In this document: in pieces, positions 29,896 to 40,792 of the stretch
Position numbering within the stretch: position 1 is the stretch's first letter
Layout of the letters: the number at the start of each line of letters is the position of its first letter
Source: Strigamia acuminata
Lineage: Eukaryota > Arthropoda > Chilopoda > Geophilomorpha > Linotaeniidae
Reading direction: 5' to 3'
Assembly: GCA_949358305.1 (NCBI GenBank)
Contig: OX442317.1
Span: 10,856,186-10,916,185 of the forward strand
DNA: 60,000 nt
The notes under the pieces: generated by a model
The model's database searches: none
What the model saw: the letters and a program-made list of their open reading frames with translations, nothing else
What the model was told of the DNA's origin: nothing
Position numbers and translations under genes: made by a program

Positions 29896-31236
29896 GTGGA
29901 TCAGCCAGTTAAGTTGTCACAGGCGCAAGTGGATAATCTACTGGACTTAAAGAATCAAGAATTAGAAAGGGGATTAGCAAGGACAGTGGATGATTCCAAA
30001 GTAGCGTTTAGAAAGAGAAAAACAACTTCACAGTCGGAGCCTGAAATAAAGGAGGTTGAGCAAAATACTTCCACATTGGATGATAAAACTGTTTTTGCAA
30101 CCCCATTGAAATTTGCGCAATCAAAGTCTTTTCAATCAGTATTTGAATTATTAACACCAGTAAAATTAAAGGAATCCACATCAAAAGGAACTGTATCCAA
30201 GATGGCGGATCCAACAACAGTTTTGACTGATCTTCTCAAGGGTATTTTGATACAAAAGCGCGAAGTTGTTTGTTATGACACAGAAAAAGGTAACATCGAC
30301 CAATGGCTTGTGGCTTATGAAGCTACAATAGCATCAGACGATGAACAAGTGAAACAATTGCCGTTAGCCCTTAAGACTGACGGACTGGCATGGTTTGTGG
30401 AACAATATAAAACGAATCCAACATGGACTTGGAAAGAATGGAAACCACAAATCGAAAAGAAGTTCAGGAAAAGTCAGGAAAATGTATTGAACACTCTTCA
30501 TTTTATGAGGCATACAGAAGGTAAAGCTGATGCGTTTATGAAGAAAGTCTTGGCCGAATGTGCTTATGCGCGACCAGAACTCCCTGAGAATTTGAAGCTT
30601 AACTATATTTATCAAGGATTGAAGCCGGAAATGCAAAAAATGTTGATTACTGTATTCCCGAAGACTTTGGCGAATATGGAAGAGAGAATTAAGTTATTTG
30701 AAAGTCACAAGATAAAGGATCCAGCAGATGTTCTACTCGCGGCGTTCAGAAAAATCGTGGATGAAAAGGTGATCCCGGTAACAGCAGGTAAACTGAGTGG
30801 AACTGTGGGGACCCAACCAACCCACGCTGAGTTGTTAGCTGAAGTTGCTGATTTAAAGCAGCGACTATTGGAAGCTGAGTCAGTGGATCTGCTGGATGAA
30901 GAGTCAATATTGATACAAAATCAGTGGTATGCGCCAATAAGGAATAGGGGACAGTATAATCAAGGAGGTAAAAGTAGAGGCGGTAGACAAGGCTTTAATC
31001 CTAATTACAATAGTTATAATACTAACAATAATAGTAATAATTCTAATAACCGTTCATGCGGATGTTATCATCATTTCAGTTGTGAGTTTTACAATCCACC
31101 CAGGCAACAACAACAGCAACAGGAAAGAGGTGGAAGTAACAGCTGGAAGTGGAATAAAAAGAGGAGAAGAGGTGAAAATCCAGATGAAAACCCTAATCCT
31201 CAGGCGCAAACAAAGGACCAAAAGTCGAAAAACTAG
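29896..31236 (+). CDS. Gypsy Gag (start codon apparently lost)
   Basis: The frame opens after a stop at 29885. The codon where an ATG would be expected (GTG-GAT-CAG at 29896) is GTG, and the first in-frame ATG is at 30202 (residue 103). Residues about 111-290 show a Retrotrans_gag-like capsid: WLVAYEATIASDDEQVKQLP, AWFVEQYK, WKEWKPQIEKKFRKS, then YIYQGLKPEMQKML. The C-terminus is Asn/Gln-rich (YNTNNNSNNSNN, QQQQQQ) and basic. A canonical CCHC knuckle is absent, with only RSCGCYHHFSCEFYN in its place. Gag packages element RNA in cytoplasmic particles. Initiation at 30202 would still retain the capsid region. The GTG reading as a mutated ATG is inference. Confidence 0.75.
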   Translation: MDQPVKLSQAQVDNLLDLKNQELERGLARTVDDSKVAFRKRKTTSQSEPEIKEVEQNTSTLDDKTVFATPLKFAQSKSFQSVFELLTPVKLKESTSKGTVSKMADPTTVLTDLLKGILIQKREVVCYDTEKGNIDQWLVAYEATIASDDEQVKQLPLALKTDGLAWFVEQYKTNPTWTWKEWKPQIEKKFRKSQENVLNTLHFMRHTEGKADAFMKKVLAECAYARPELPENLKLNYIYQGLKPEMQKMLITVFPKTLANMEERIKLFESHKIKDPADVLLAAFRKIVDEKVIPVTAGKLSGTVGTQPTHAELLAEVADLKQRLLEAESVDLLDEESILIQNQWYAPIRNRGQYNQGGKSRGGRQGFNPNYNSYNTNNNSNNSNNRSCGCYHHFSCEFYNPPRQQQQQQERGGSNSWKWNKKRRRGENPDENPNPQAQTKDQKSKN

Positions 31237-34200
31237 TTGGACGGCCACAGAGAAATTGTTGCCATCCAAAGAAGAGGAAAAGACAAAAGAAGAACAGTAA
31301 GATAGTTATAATTGACGTTCAGGTATCAGAGTCATTGTTGGAAATCCCAGTAATTGTAAAAGAAGTGGAAATAAAAGCAGTAATGGACACTGGAGCCAAA
31401 CGGAACCTTTTGAGCGAAGAAGTGGCAATAGCCCTTCAATTGGATTATTCACCCAGCCCTAACATTAGGCTACGTGGGATAGGAAAGGATTTGGTAGTTC
31501 CAGTAGGTAAAGCGAAAATGAACATTGCAATTGGAAAACTGACCTATAGAGTGGAAGTGTTAATAGTGTCAGGATTTCATCATCAGCTTTTATTGGGGGA
31601 TCCATTCATGAGGTCAACGAGGACTGTCGTCGATTATGACTTACAAAAAATCTTTGTGGGCCGGAACAATGATAGTGGAGTAGAAGAAGCAGTTTTTCCA
31701 ATAAATAAGACATTTTCGGACCAGAGTTATGTCGCCAGAGTGATGAAGAATATTTCAATTCCACCAATGCATGAATGTGTTATACCAGTTTATTTAAATA
31801 CGGAATTAACTACAGAAATGTTTATGGAACCTTTAGGAAATGTAATAGATAGGTTTGGAATTTTGTGTTGTAAAACATTAACAAATTTTGAGTATGGTAA
31901 AGGAGTTCTGCGTGTGGCTAATCCAACGAACAAATCAGTCTTTTTGAAGGAGAAATCTGCAATTGGTAAGGCATATTACATTATCGAAATTGGGTTGTTG
32001 GATGAGAAGCAAGTGTATTGCACTGACTCCTCAACCAAAGCGGTTGAGTTGACAGATGAAAAGCAAGTACATTGCTTTGACTTTGACTCATCAATTGCTA
32101 AAGATAAAATGAACAAAAGCCAACAAGAGCAGATGAAGCAGTTACTTCAGAAGAACCAGGATAGATTTGCAGCCACAGACAAAGACTTAGGTAGAGTAAC
32201 GACATTTAAACACCGAATTAATACGGGGGACCATGATCCAATACATTTGCAGCCTTATAGACGTTCAATCGCAGAAAAAGAAGTAGAGGCAGAAGAGACC
32301 AGAAAGTTGCTTGAGATGGGAGTCATTAGGGAATCGGAAAGCCCATGGAGTGCGCCAGTACTTCTCATCAAGAAAAGAGACGGTAAATGGAGGTTTTGTG
32401 TCGATTGGAGGAGGTTGAACGCGATCACAAAGAAAATGGTATACCCACTGCCCAGAATTGACGATACGTTGGACCAACTGGCAGGGGCCCAGTATTTTTC
32501 GATGATGTATCTTATCCAAGGATATTATCAGGTCGAAATTGATGAACAAGATCGTGAAAAAACAGCGTTTACCACTTCAAGCGGACATTTTCAGTTTAAC
32601 GTCCTAGGAATGGGATTATGTAATAGCCCAGCTGCGTTTCAAAAATTGATGAATAAAGTGCTTGGTAATCTTCTTGGTAAGGTCTGTATAGCCTATATTG
32701 ACGACCTTATCATATTTTCAAAAACATTTGACCAACATCTTCAGGATCTCGATGCTGTCTTCAGTAAACTGCGTTTGGCAAACTTGAAGGTCAAATTGAG
32801 TAAGTGCACATTTGGTACTAATACCATCAAATATGTAGGCCACATTGTTGATTCTGATGGAGTGTCACCTGATCCACGTAATTTGGAAAGTGTTGCTAAA
32901 TTTCCAAAACCAACGAATTTAAAGCAGTTGAGAGGGTTTTTGGGTTTATGTTCGTATTATCGAAAGTTCATTCCAGGATTTGCGGACGTATCCAAGCCTT
33001 TAGCCAACTTAACTCGCAAAGATGAAGCTTTTGATTGGGGACCACCACTGGAAACAGCGTTTAAGGCCTTACGAACAGCTTTAGTTACGGTACCAGTTTT
33101 AGCACATCCAAATTTCGCTGAGCCATTCATTGTGTCGACAGACGCAAGTGCTTATGGACTTGGTGCAATTTTGAAGCAACGTATTAACAAGCAAGAACAT
33201 GTGATTTGTTACGCCAGTCGATTATTAAGTACAGCGGAACAGAACTATAATGCCACCGAAAGAGAATGTTTAGCCATAATATTCGGCATTAACAAGTTTA
33301 GACCATATCTTTACGGTAGGAAATTTACGATTGTAACAGACCATTCTGCGTTACAATGGCTGAGTAAGGTGAAAAATCCCAACGGTAGGTTGGCCAGGTG
33401 GAGTTTACAACTGGTAGATTATGACTACGATGTGGTGCACAAGTCAGGCAAGAAGCACACGGATGCAGAAGCTCTTAGCCGAATCCAAGAAGAGAGTGGT
33501 GAGGAAGAAAAAGAAATTATTCCCTTATTACTTCTCGAAAAACTCAACTTACCTGTCGAACAGCGTAAGGACGAGAAAATTTTGGAGATCATCACCGCAA
33601 TGGAGAACATTGAGCAACTTCCAAGAAACAGGAAACGTCCTTTAAAACAGTTCGTTATTCTGGATAACATTTTGTTTAGAAAGAAAAATTATAATTCTCT
33701 GAACATGGAAGGAAACCTTTTAGTAGTACCGCAGCATTTACGTAAGCAAGTGTTAGAAGAAATGCATGACGGGCTCGTAGGTGCTCATCTCGGCCTAAAC
33801 AAGACGTGGAAAAGGATTAGAGTAAGATTCTTTTGGCCGAGGATATATAGGGACGTAAGGAATTACGTACTCTCTTGTCCACATTGCGCAGGAAGTAAGT
33901 CCATGACCACTCCACAAAAAGGTTTAATGCAACCTTGGTCGACAATTTCAAGACCGTTCGAGAGGATTGGTATAGACACGTTAGGAAGCTTTCCAGTTTC
34001 AAATAGTGGAAATAAATTTGTTTTTGTAATAACTGATTACTTGTCACGTGCAGTCATCGCTAGAGCGGCTCCAGCATGTACAGCGTTGGAAGCAGCGAAA
34101 ACTCTTGTATTCGAGGTAATGCTAAAAGAGGGAAGTCCACGCGAGATACTCAGCGATAAGGGGACGGAATACAGGAACAAAATGATTAATGAAGTATCAG

Positions 34201-34460
34201 CACTGTTTAAATCCCAGCACAAATCTACTTCCGGGTACCACCCAAGGACCAACGGATTAACGGAAAGATTTAATGCGACATTTGCTAAAATGTTGACATG
34301 TTACACTAATAAAGATCATACGGATTGGGATGAATTTTTACCATTTGTCATTTTCTCCTATAATTCAGCAGTCCATGAAACAACTGGGTATACTCCATAT
34401 TATTTGTTGAAAGGTTATGAAGTTGATTTGAGTGTGGACGTGAACTTGAACCTTCCTTGA
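31197..34460 (+). pseudogene. Gypsy Pol: protease, reverse transcriptase, RNase H, integrase (inactivated)
   Basis: Lies in the -1 frame relative to Gag with a 40-nt overlap; AAAAACTAG at the Gag end is a possible slippage site, though not a canonical heptamer. Numbering from a TTG at 31335 (1,041 codons): aspartic protease Asp18-Thr-Gly; RT with YIDD at 454-457 but Tyr392 (codon 32508-32510) in the motif A block MYLIQGYYQV, where family members have the first catalytic Asp; RNase H acids near 603, 669 and 710; integrase zinc residues H811, H818, C848, C851; and core acids D881, D941, E977. The frame then stops at 34458, before the integrase C-terminal domain. Loss of the RT Asp and the early stop both predict no activity. 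The remaining motifs are otherwise well kept, suggesting moderate age. Confidence 0.85.
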
Positions 34461-35278
34461 AAGGAATTCACTCTTCGCACTTCTAGATTTATGCGGGAGA
34501 TGCAGAAGATTGCCAACGAAAGATTAGAATGGCAGAGTGAGAAAAGCAAGAGAAGATTTGATTTGGACAGAATTGTAGTGGAATTCGAACCAGGAGAATT
34601 AGTTTACTTGAAAACCCCAAATAGGAAAGTAGGGTTAAGTGAAAAACTCCTGCCACCATTTTCTGGACCATATGAATAGTTAGACGCACAGCGCCAAACG
34701 ATTATGAAGTAAGGAATTCATCAGGAAAGAAAACTAGCATTGTCAATGTTGAGCGTTTAAAACCATACAAGCCACGAGAGGAAATTCCAGAAACTATTCT
34801 GCAGGATTTACCACCAAAGAAGGTAACATTTTCTGATGAAGTGCAAGGAAGTTCGCAAAAAGACGATCAAAATGCGGAAATTGTGAAGAAAGACGAAGAT
34901 TCGCGAGATAAGCCTAAATTGAGTGCAAAGGAAAGGTTTATTACTGACGAGGACCAGATATCATTGAAATCACTCTTTGAATCTGAAGACGAAACGTCGG
35001 ATTCGCCGGTTCCAACTGAAAGAGAGCGATTGAAGGCATTATACGAGCCGAAAGAAATCGAGGAACGACAGGCGAAAAAGGAAGTTGATTTAGAACAGCA
35101 AAATCAGTTGTTAAAATCGTCGCCAGACGAAAACAAGAAGAATCGGTTGCAGAAACCATCACCAGGTGTCGCAAATGCTGTTAGCGCTGATACGCATGCG
35201 CGACGTCCTGTTGAAAGTGATTTCCGGTCACGCCGACTTAGATCGCAACCACGACAAGATTACACTGCATTTTACTAG
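34461..35278 (+). pseudogene. Gypsy Pol C-terminal remainder in shifted frames
   Basis: Just after the Pol stop, a second frame resumes with MREMQKIANERLEWQSEKSK and FEPGELVYLKTPNRK, the usual integrase C-terminal segment. It ends at TAG 34677, and a third frame continues with VRRTAPNDYEVRNSSGKKTS and VNVERLKPYKPR, the normal end of the domain. A charged tail (about 145 codons, rich in Lys/Glu/Asp) follows to 35278. Two frame breaks are therefore visible. Family proteins usually end soon after the LKPY motif, so the charged tail is an extra. Confidence 0.7.
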
Positions 35279-36445
35279 CTTTTCCTCGAGTGAACGCAAG
35301 TTATTTGCAGTGAGCGAGGGAAATAGTTATTCTTCAGGGTGTGATTGACGGAGATTTCGTGCATTTTTAGTGAAAGAAGGTACTTTTGTTTGACGAAATT
35401 TAAAACGAACGTTGACGAAACGTGAGGTGATTTTGATGTTGTATTTTCTTGTTTTTTCGAGGCGAACGCAAGTTATTTACAGTGAACCGAGGATAACTTG
35501 AATTTACTTGATGATTTGAAGAAATTTAAGACATTTTTCTGTGAATTTTGGACGATATTAATAAAAGTGTCAAAATGAGTGAGAATCGAAACGAATCTAT
35601 CGCCATTTTTCCAGCGAATAAAGCGAACTTTGCACATTTTCGAAATGTTAATTTGGCATTTAATTTTGAAAGTCAATAGAAATAACTTTGAATATTTAAT
35701 TGATTTAGTTGAAATAATTTGAATATTGTATAAAATTAGGAAAGTAATGAAATTTAGACAAATTGATTGTATATTATATTGGTCATTAATGAATTTTAAT
35801 TTATGAATTTAATTAATTTTTGTACATATTAAACTTGAATGGACGATATATCGAAGATAGGGACAACATGCGTCATGGCCATCCCATCGATCTGCGCCAG
35901 CGTATAGTGTACGAAATTCTACACGAGAGGCTAATCCCATTTGAGAAGGAAGAAAATCAGCCTTAATCGGACATTAAGTGTTGTGTGAAACTTTTTTTTT
36001 GTGTATTATTTGTTTTTTTTTTATTGTTTTGTCAATGATGTGAGCCCAGGTGTACTGGAGCGAGCAGAGACATTATTTTTTATTTATTATTTGAATTTGA
36101 TATTTTTTTTTTCCTCTCTCATTTTTGTTTAATTTTGTAATTGTTTTCATTTTCATTCACATTGAATGTAATATGCATTGTTTCTTTAAACCATTTAGTT
36201 TGTATAGAAAATTAGAAAACTGTAAACAAAAAAATTAATATAAGCATGTAAAAATACCAAAAAGTGTTGATTTTGAAAGTGTATTTTGTAATACTCGAAA
36301 CGATATTCTGAATTTCAGAGTGTGAATTTGTTTTAATTTACCTTTAATTTGAAGTGTATATTATTGTAAATGAGCATGGATAACACGTCCCAAGAGAATG
36401 AATAACACGTTATTGACTAGATTTAGTATATTGTTTTTGGGGTCC
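35279..36445. other. Non-coding 3' region of the gypsy element
   Basis: Two copies of GGCGAACGCAAGTTATTTAC/GCAGTGA-like words occur near 35290 and 35462. A 32-codon ORF at 35869-35967 reads HGHPIDLRQRIVYEILHERL. It faintly resembles the start of a paired-type helix-turn-helix, but it is too short to assign. The rest is T-rich. Confidence 0.5.
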
Positions 36446-36464
36446 AAAAAGCTAAAGGAGGGGG
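36446..36464 (+). other. Polypurine tract
   Basis: AAAAAGCTAAAGGAGGGGG immediately precedes the LTR start (one C between). It is the expected primer site for plus-strand DNA synthesis in this element. Confidence 0.8.
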
Positions 36465-36465
36465 C

Positions 36466-36953
36466 TGTTACGCGGTTGGCGAGCACACTGTAAGCCAGTT
36501 GTCGCCACCACGTTTCCGTACTCATTTGATCTGAATTAACTCATTAAATTCCAAATAGAGTTTGCCGTAAGCGAATGAGGTAATTAGTTTACCTATCAAT
36601 CATTAATATAACAGCCCAAACCTATTTAAGTCTGGGTTTGACTTAGAGATGACACAGAGCTTGTCAGGCAGTTATTGCCGTGGCATCTCAAGGTTTTGAT
36701 GTGATAGATTTTAGTGTTATTCATGCTCATAGAATTAAGATAGTTTTAGTTTAGTTTTAAGTTAGTCTTAAGTTAATTATCATTTGGAATTGCTTTATGT
36801 TTTATAATAGAATAAATATATTTTATATTATTTAAACATAACGAATGAGTCCTTCTCATTTACACCCCAAGTCATTAAACAAATGCAATTAGAACTTAGT
36901 TAAATAAATAGTCTTTTACGTGGTCAAACAGTAGTCAGTCTGGCCACGTAACA
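36466..36953 (+). repeat. 3' LTR of the gypsy element
   Basis: A 488-bp segment starting TGTTACGCGG and ending CCACGTAACA, with TGTTACG/CGTAACA as the short terminal inverted repeat. AATAAATATA near 36811 could serve polyadenylation. No second copy in the window. Confidence 0.75.
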
Positions 36954-38037
36954 ATATTGTCAAAACAACAGTATTTACAGATGTTTACATAGATGTTATG
37001 GAATTCCTTTGATTACACTTGATTGGGGAGAAATTTAGTGACTCTGGTCTGCAAGGTCTGAAGACATTCAGTAACACTTTCAAATCATTTAAATTTGTTC
37101 CAGTTGTATGAAATGGTGCTCTGGGCACGTCCACTACAGTGGGGGATAAAACTAAGTTAACAAACACATGTTGATTCTAACGGCTGTATCTCGGAAAAAA
37201 AGAGAGGAAAATTAATGAAATTTTAACTGGATACTTGTACAACATCCTACTTTATTCAACTAAAATTTTATCAAAATCTATCCATTAGTTTCTGAGAAAT
37301 AAATTTTTTTGTGAAGTGACATCAAAAATTAAAAGGCAAAAGAAAGTTAACAAACTCTGTGAACCATCGAAAAACGTTACAACAATGTTTGTGTCAACAA
37401 AAATATCTGTAACTGTTTTAAATTTTGTTCAATTTTTTTCATATTGCCACTAAATTGTAGCATTTTGATTGGTCTTTTCAATGAATAAAATGTTTTGTGT
37501 ATAAATTATTACTTAGACTGCAAAAAAAAATTTATTTGGAGTTTGAATTAGCTCATGTGGTGGCTGATCGAATAGTTTTTGCCAGGGGTTGTATTCATAA
37601 ACCACCCCAGTCATGGTTTTTGTTTTGCGGTTTTTGATGGTTTTTGATGTCATTCCGTTTAGAAACAGTAAAAACCGTAAAAACCAAAACATTGACCGTG
37701 CCTAATTTAAACACCAGTGCATGCAGAAAAGAGCCCTTATTAAAAATGACACCATTTATAACGAAAATGACTTAATCCTGGATTTTATAAACAAATGAAT
37801 AATACTCTTCGCTTTTGGAAGAAGTTACATGAGCCAAATTAAGTTTGTTTACAGGTTGAAATAGATGGACAACCATTTTGTTGTTCCAGGAAATCAAAAT
37901 GAATACTAATACTACATAAATGCAGATAAATGATGTTAAATATTTCACTTTTCTGAAAACTAGTGTAGTGTCCATGTAAACTTAGTGAAAGCGAAAGAAT
38001 TGGCAAGTTGTTTTATAAGTGAGAAGATTTCTCTTAC
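36954..38037. other. No gene resolved; may hold 3' exons of the minus-strand gene
   Basis: If the donor at 38037/38036 is used, further exons of the acidic-protein gene should lie here or to the left. I could not identify one with confidence. The small ORFs at 36985-37167 and 37772-37975 have no recognised domain. Confidence 0.35.
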
Positions 38038-39844
38038 CTTCATCTTGGCCATCATCATTTTTATGAAGCTTAATGCATCTTCCACTTGCATCGTCCATTA
38101 ACTTCTGGTGATTATATAGTGGTCTAGGAAGCCAGATGGGTTTTTCATTTTCAGTGCAGACTTCAGTGCATGATGGTTTCAATATCTTTGTTTTCAAAAT
38201 AGCTTGTTTAATTTCTTTAATTACATCATCTACTGATCCTTGCTTGCACAAAGGGTCTAAAAAATCTAAATTGACATTATCATCCATTTCGTGGGCGTAT
38301 ATTAATTCTTGGATTTCACCATTGTCGTTTCCATTCTTTCTGCACACACGTCTCGATATTTCTTTCTCAATTTGACTAATCTGTTTCTTTATGAGCAGCG
38401 CTGTTGGATTATCAATTTCTCTCAATTCCTCATCAGCATCACTAGCGTGACCACTGGACAAACCATCTTCAAGAACGGGCATACTGGAGCATAAGTGGTC
38501 GGAAGGAACACTCTCCTCGTTTTCATACGACACTTCACTTTCCAAGTCGTTGCTATCACAATCTGTGGTTTCTGGACTTAGTGTAAAATTACGACTTTGC
38601 CCAACTTGCTCACCCATCTCGGTTTCAGCTAGATCTTCGGTATCAGGATTTGTGCTGTTGCTTTCGGGCTCTTCGTCCAACACATCTACTAAAATTTTAT
38701 TAGTTATACAATCGTCCAAATAGTAATCAGAATAACTAGTTTTTGCCAATTCATTGATGGATTTTTTTGGACTCTCTTCGACAAACGACGTCTGGAAATG
38801 AGCCAATCTACGGCCTACATACAAACTACTGCTTTTTTTGTATTTCTGCGGTCTACTACAACCGTCGTCGGGCGCAGCTTCAGCTTCAGCTTCAGCTTCC
38901 TCATTCATTTCTTCATCAAATAGATTTTTCAAAGTGTCCTCTGTAGTCTCGTGAACAATTCTTTCTGGATGTCCCGGCCTCGGTCCATACCGTCTTGGAG
39001 AGCCCTCGTACTCGGCAATTTGTAAATTGTCGATTAACGACGAAGCCTTTTCTAATGTCCCATCTTCCGTTTCGATTGCGACAGTCAGCGGAGGCAAGTG
39101 ATCGTCATCTCCTTCGTCCGAACTCGATTCGTTAACCGCCATTGACTCGTCAATCGTTTTCACTTGAACCCAATCCCCAATATCATCATATATCACTTCT
39201 GATCCAGCAATCTGAGTTTCATAAACCACAGCTGTAGCTGTAGCTGTAGCTGTAGCTGTAGCTTCTGGCCTTTCGTACTGCTGGCACACCAGTTTCTTAG
39301 ACGTCACATCAATTTCATTTTTGCCAACCACTCGGTAATTTGAATCCAAATCTGCTTTCATTTCCCCACTTGCTTTGCCCTCTGAATTGACAGCACTGTC
39401 GTCGTTAATACGTTTTCTGGAGTGGCGGGTACGGTTTGTTGAAAAAACCTCTCGCCCACCGGCTATTTCAATTCGACTTTCCCGCAACTTAAACTCTTGA
39501 AATGAATTAATTTCCACGCTGTGCTTCTTGTTGCTTCCATCTTCTTTCTCTTCTTCGGCACAATTAATGCCAAACATTCCGTATGCACTAACCACTGACC
39601 GGTCTTCTTCGTGGCATTCATTTTTTACCGAATCCCCCAAATAATCGCCTTGTTCAAATATGCCATTCTGATCCAATACAATGTTGCCATTCTTCTCATT
39701 TGGCGCATACGTTGAACATTCTTCATTAGTAGTTTTGTTTAAATTCACGTCACTAGCGATTTTAGGTTTACACCTAGGAAATAATTGATTTATGTCCTCA
39801 TTTTCACTACTGTCTGAATTTGCAAGATCTAGGATATCTGTCAT
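38038..39844 (-). CDS. Acidic low-complexity protein, partial gene (large first coding exon)
   Basis: An ATG at 39844 opens 602 codons to a strong 5' splice site (GATGAAG|GTAAGAG); the 18 codons beyond it are intron read-through. A run TTTTTTTTAG about 50 bp upstream of the ATG could be a 3' splice site of a 5' UTR intron. The protein is Ser/Glu/Asp-rich and probably largely disordered. It has a Thr-Ala dipeptide run (195-205) from a GCTACA microsatellite, an acidic Glu-Ala run (311-324), a well-ordered-looking block NLQIAEYEGSPRRYGPRPGH (273-292), a predicted helix ALLIKKQISQIEKEISRR (482-499) and a final block WLPRPLYNHQKLMDD (571-585). I do not recognise the family. Codon use and lack of stops argue for a real host gene. 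It lies about 950 bp from EF2, head to head. Confidence 0.6.
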
Positions 39845-40441
39845 GGCCAGTTTCGCAATAATTTAAGGCACTCTTATGCGCAGTCACAGCAACATTGCCT
39901 AAAAAAAATATAAACAAAATAATCTAAATTAAAATTAACAAAATTAACAAAATTAAAATACATAAAGGAAGAAAACATCTCATTGCTATTTTTCTCCGAG
40001 TTTTTTCTGAAACTCAATGAAAATACAGTAGGCTAGTAAGTAACGCTAAGGCACCCGGCACGTTACCAAGAAAATTAAGTCCCTATATAGAAACAATCAC
40101 TAATTGGGTTAGAAATGGCGCACATAACACAGTATACAAACCACGCCAGTCAAGCAGGAATACCTACATATTGACCACATTTTTACGAAATGTACATCTC
40201 TTCCATGGTAGAAAATTAAAGCGAATTTTGATTTGATACGTACCAATTTTGAAAGAATTAAGCGAATTGAATATTGCCAAGGGTGACGCGGTTTTCTTTC
40301 CACCATTTAAAACATTCTCGAACCAGCCTTTCAGTATGAAAACGAGTCACCACTCATTCAAACTTTTTTATTTCAAACACAAGTATTTTCTAAAATTGAA
40401 ATTTTAATATTCATTATTTTTACTGTATGAAATTTTAAAAT
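39845..40441. other. Intergenic, 5' flank of the acidic-protein gene
   Basis: AT-rich. Only the possible UTR splice acceptor described above is seen. The ORF 40109-40306 (minus) has no domain. Confidence 0.4.
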
Positions 40442-40765
40442 TTACGCTTGGATGTATTTGTTTTTGTCGGTAAATTTCCGCAATCGGGGTTTACCTCGAA
40501 GCTTCCAATGCCAGCCGGATGTTCTAACACTCGCAGCGGAATTTGCTCGAACCATTTTCGCGTCATAAAATGTGCGTCTACAAGCTAGACATTTGAATGA
40601 TAATGTCGTCACTAGATAGTACACAGCCTCGTTTTTAACCCGATTACGCAAACTGATTTCACCACTGTCGACATTCAGAGTCGCAATAGGTTGAAATTCC
40701 TTTCCGCAGCGATAGTCTGCCATCGGTGCCACATTGCATCCATCCTCACTTGCATGAGAATTCAC
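40442..40765 (-). CDS. Hypothetical 107-residue ORF, divergent from EF2
   Basis: The ATG is 27 bp from the EF2 ATG on the opposite strand. The sequence has two Cys-containing patches, DYRCGKEF (18-25) and FKCLACRRTFYD (57-68), and a basic end (KLRGKPRLRKFTDKNK). It could be a short zinc-binding protein, a first exon of a minus-strand gene, or simply open sequence within the EF2 promoter and 5' UTR. No family recognised. Confidence 0.3.
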   Translation of the reverse strand: MNSHASEDGCNVAPMADYRCGKEFQPIATLNVDSGEISLRNRVKNEAVYYLVTTLSFKCLACRRTFYDAKMVRANSAASVRTSGWHWKLRGKPRLRKFTDKNKYIQA

Positions 40766-40792
40766 TTGTAGTTTTTATCAATTCTAACAAAA

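Larger units (their letters stand above)
29008..36953 (+). mobile_element. Ty3/gypsy element, decayed, 3' LTR only
   Basis: From left to right: AT-rich leader (29008-29895), Gag ORF, Pol ORF with protease-RT-RNase H-integrase, a frameshifted Pol tail, about 1.2 kb of non-coding 3' region, a purine tract and one LTR. No copy of the 488-bp LTR occurs upstream; the left boundary coincides with the end of the GGCGACGAAATGA array. Pol is broken in at least three ways (see entries). The left end of this feature is therefore an upper limit. Confidence 0.75.

Noticed and set aside
31054-31300. ORF between Gag and Pol in a third frame
   Set aside because: Overlaps the basic and Gln-rich end of Gag and has no domain. 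Pol is in the -1 frame, so this frame is not needed.
35869-35967. Paired-domain gene start
   Set aside because: Only 32 codons with a faint resemblance. Mentioned in the gypsy 3' region entry but not called as a gene.
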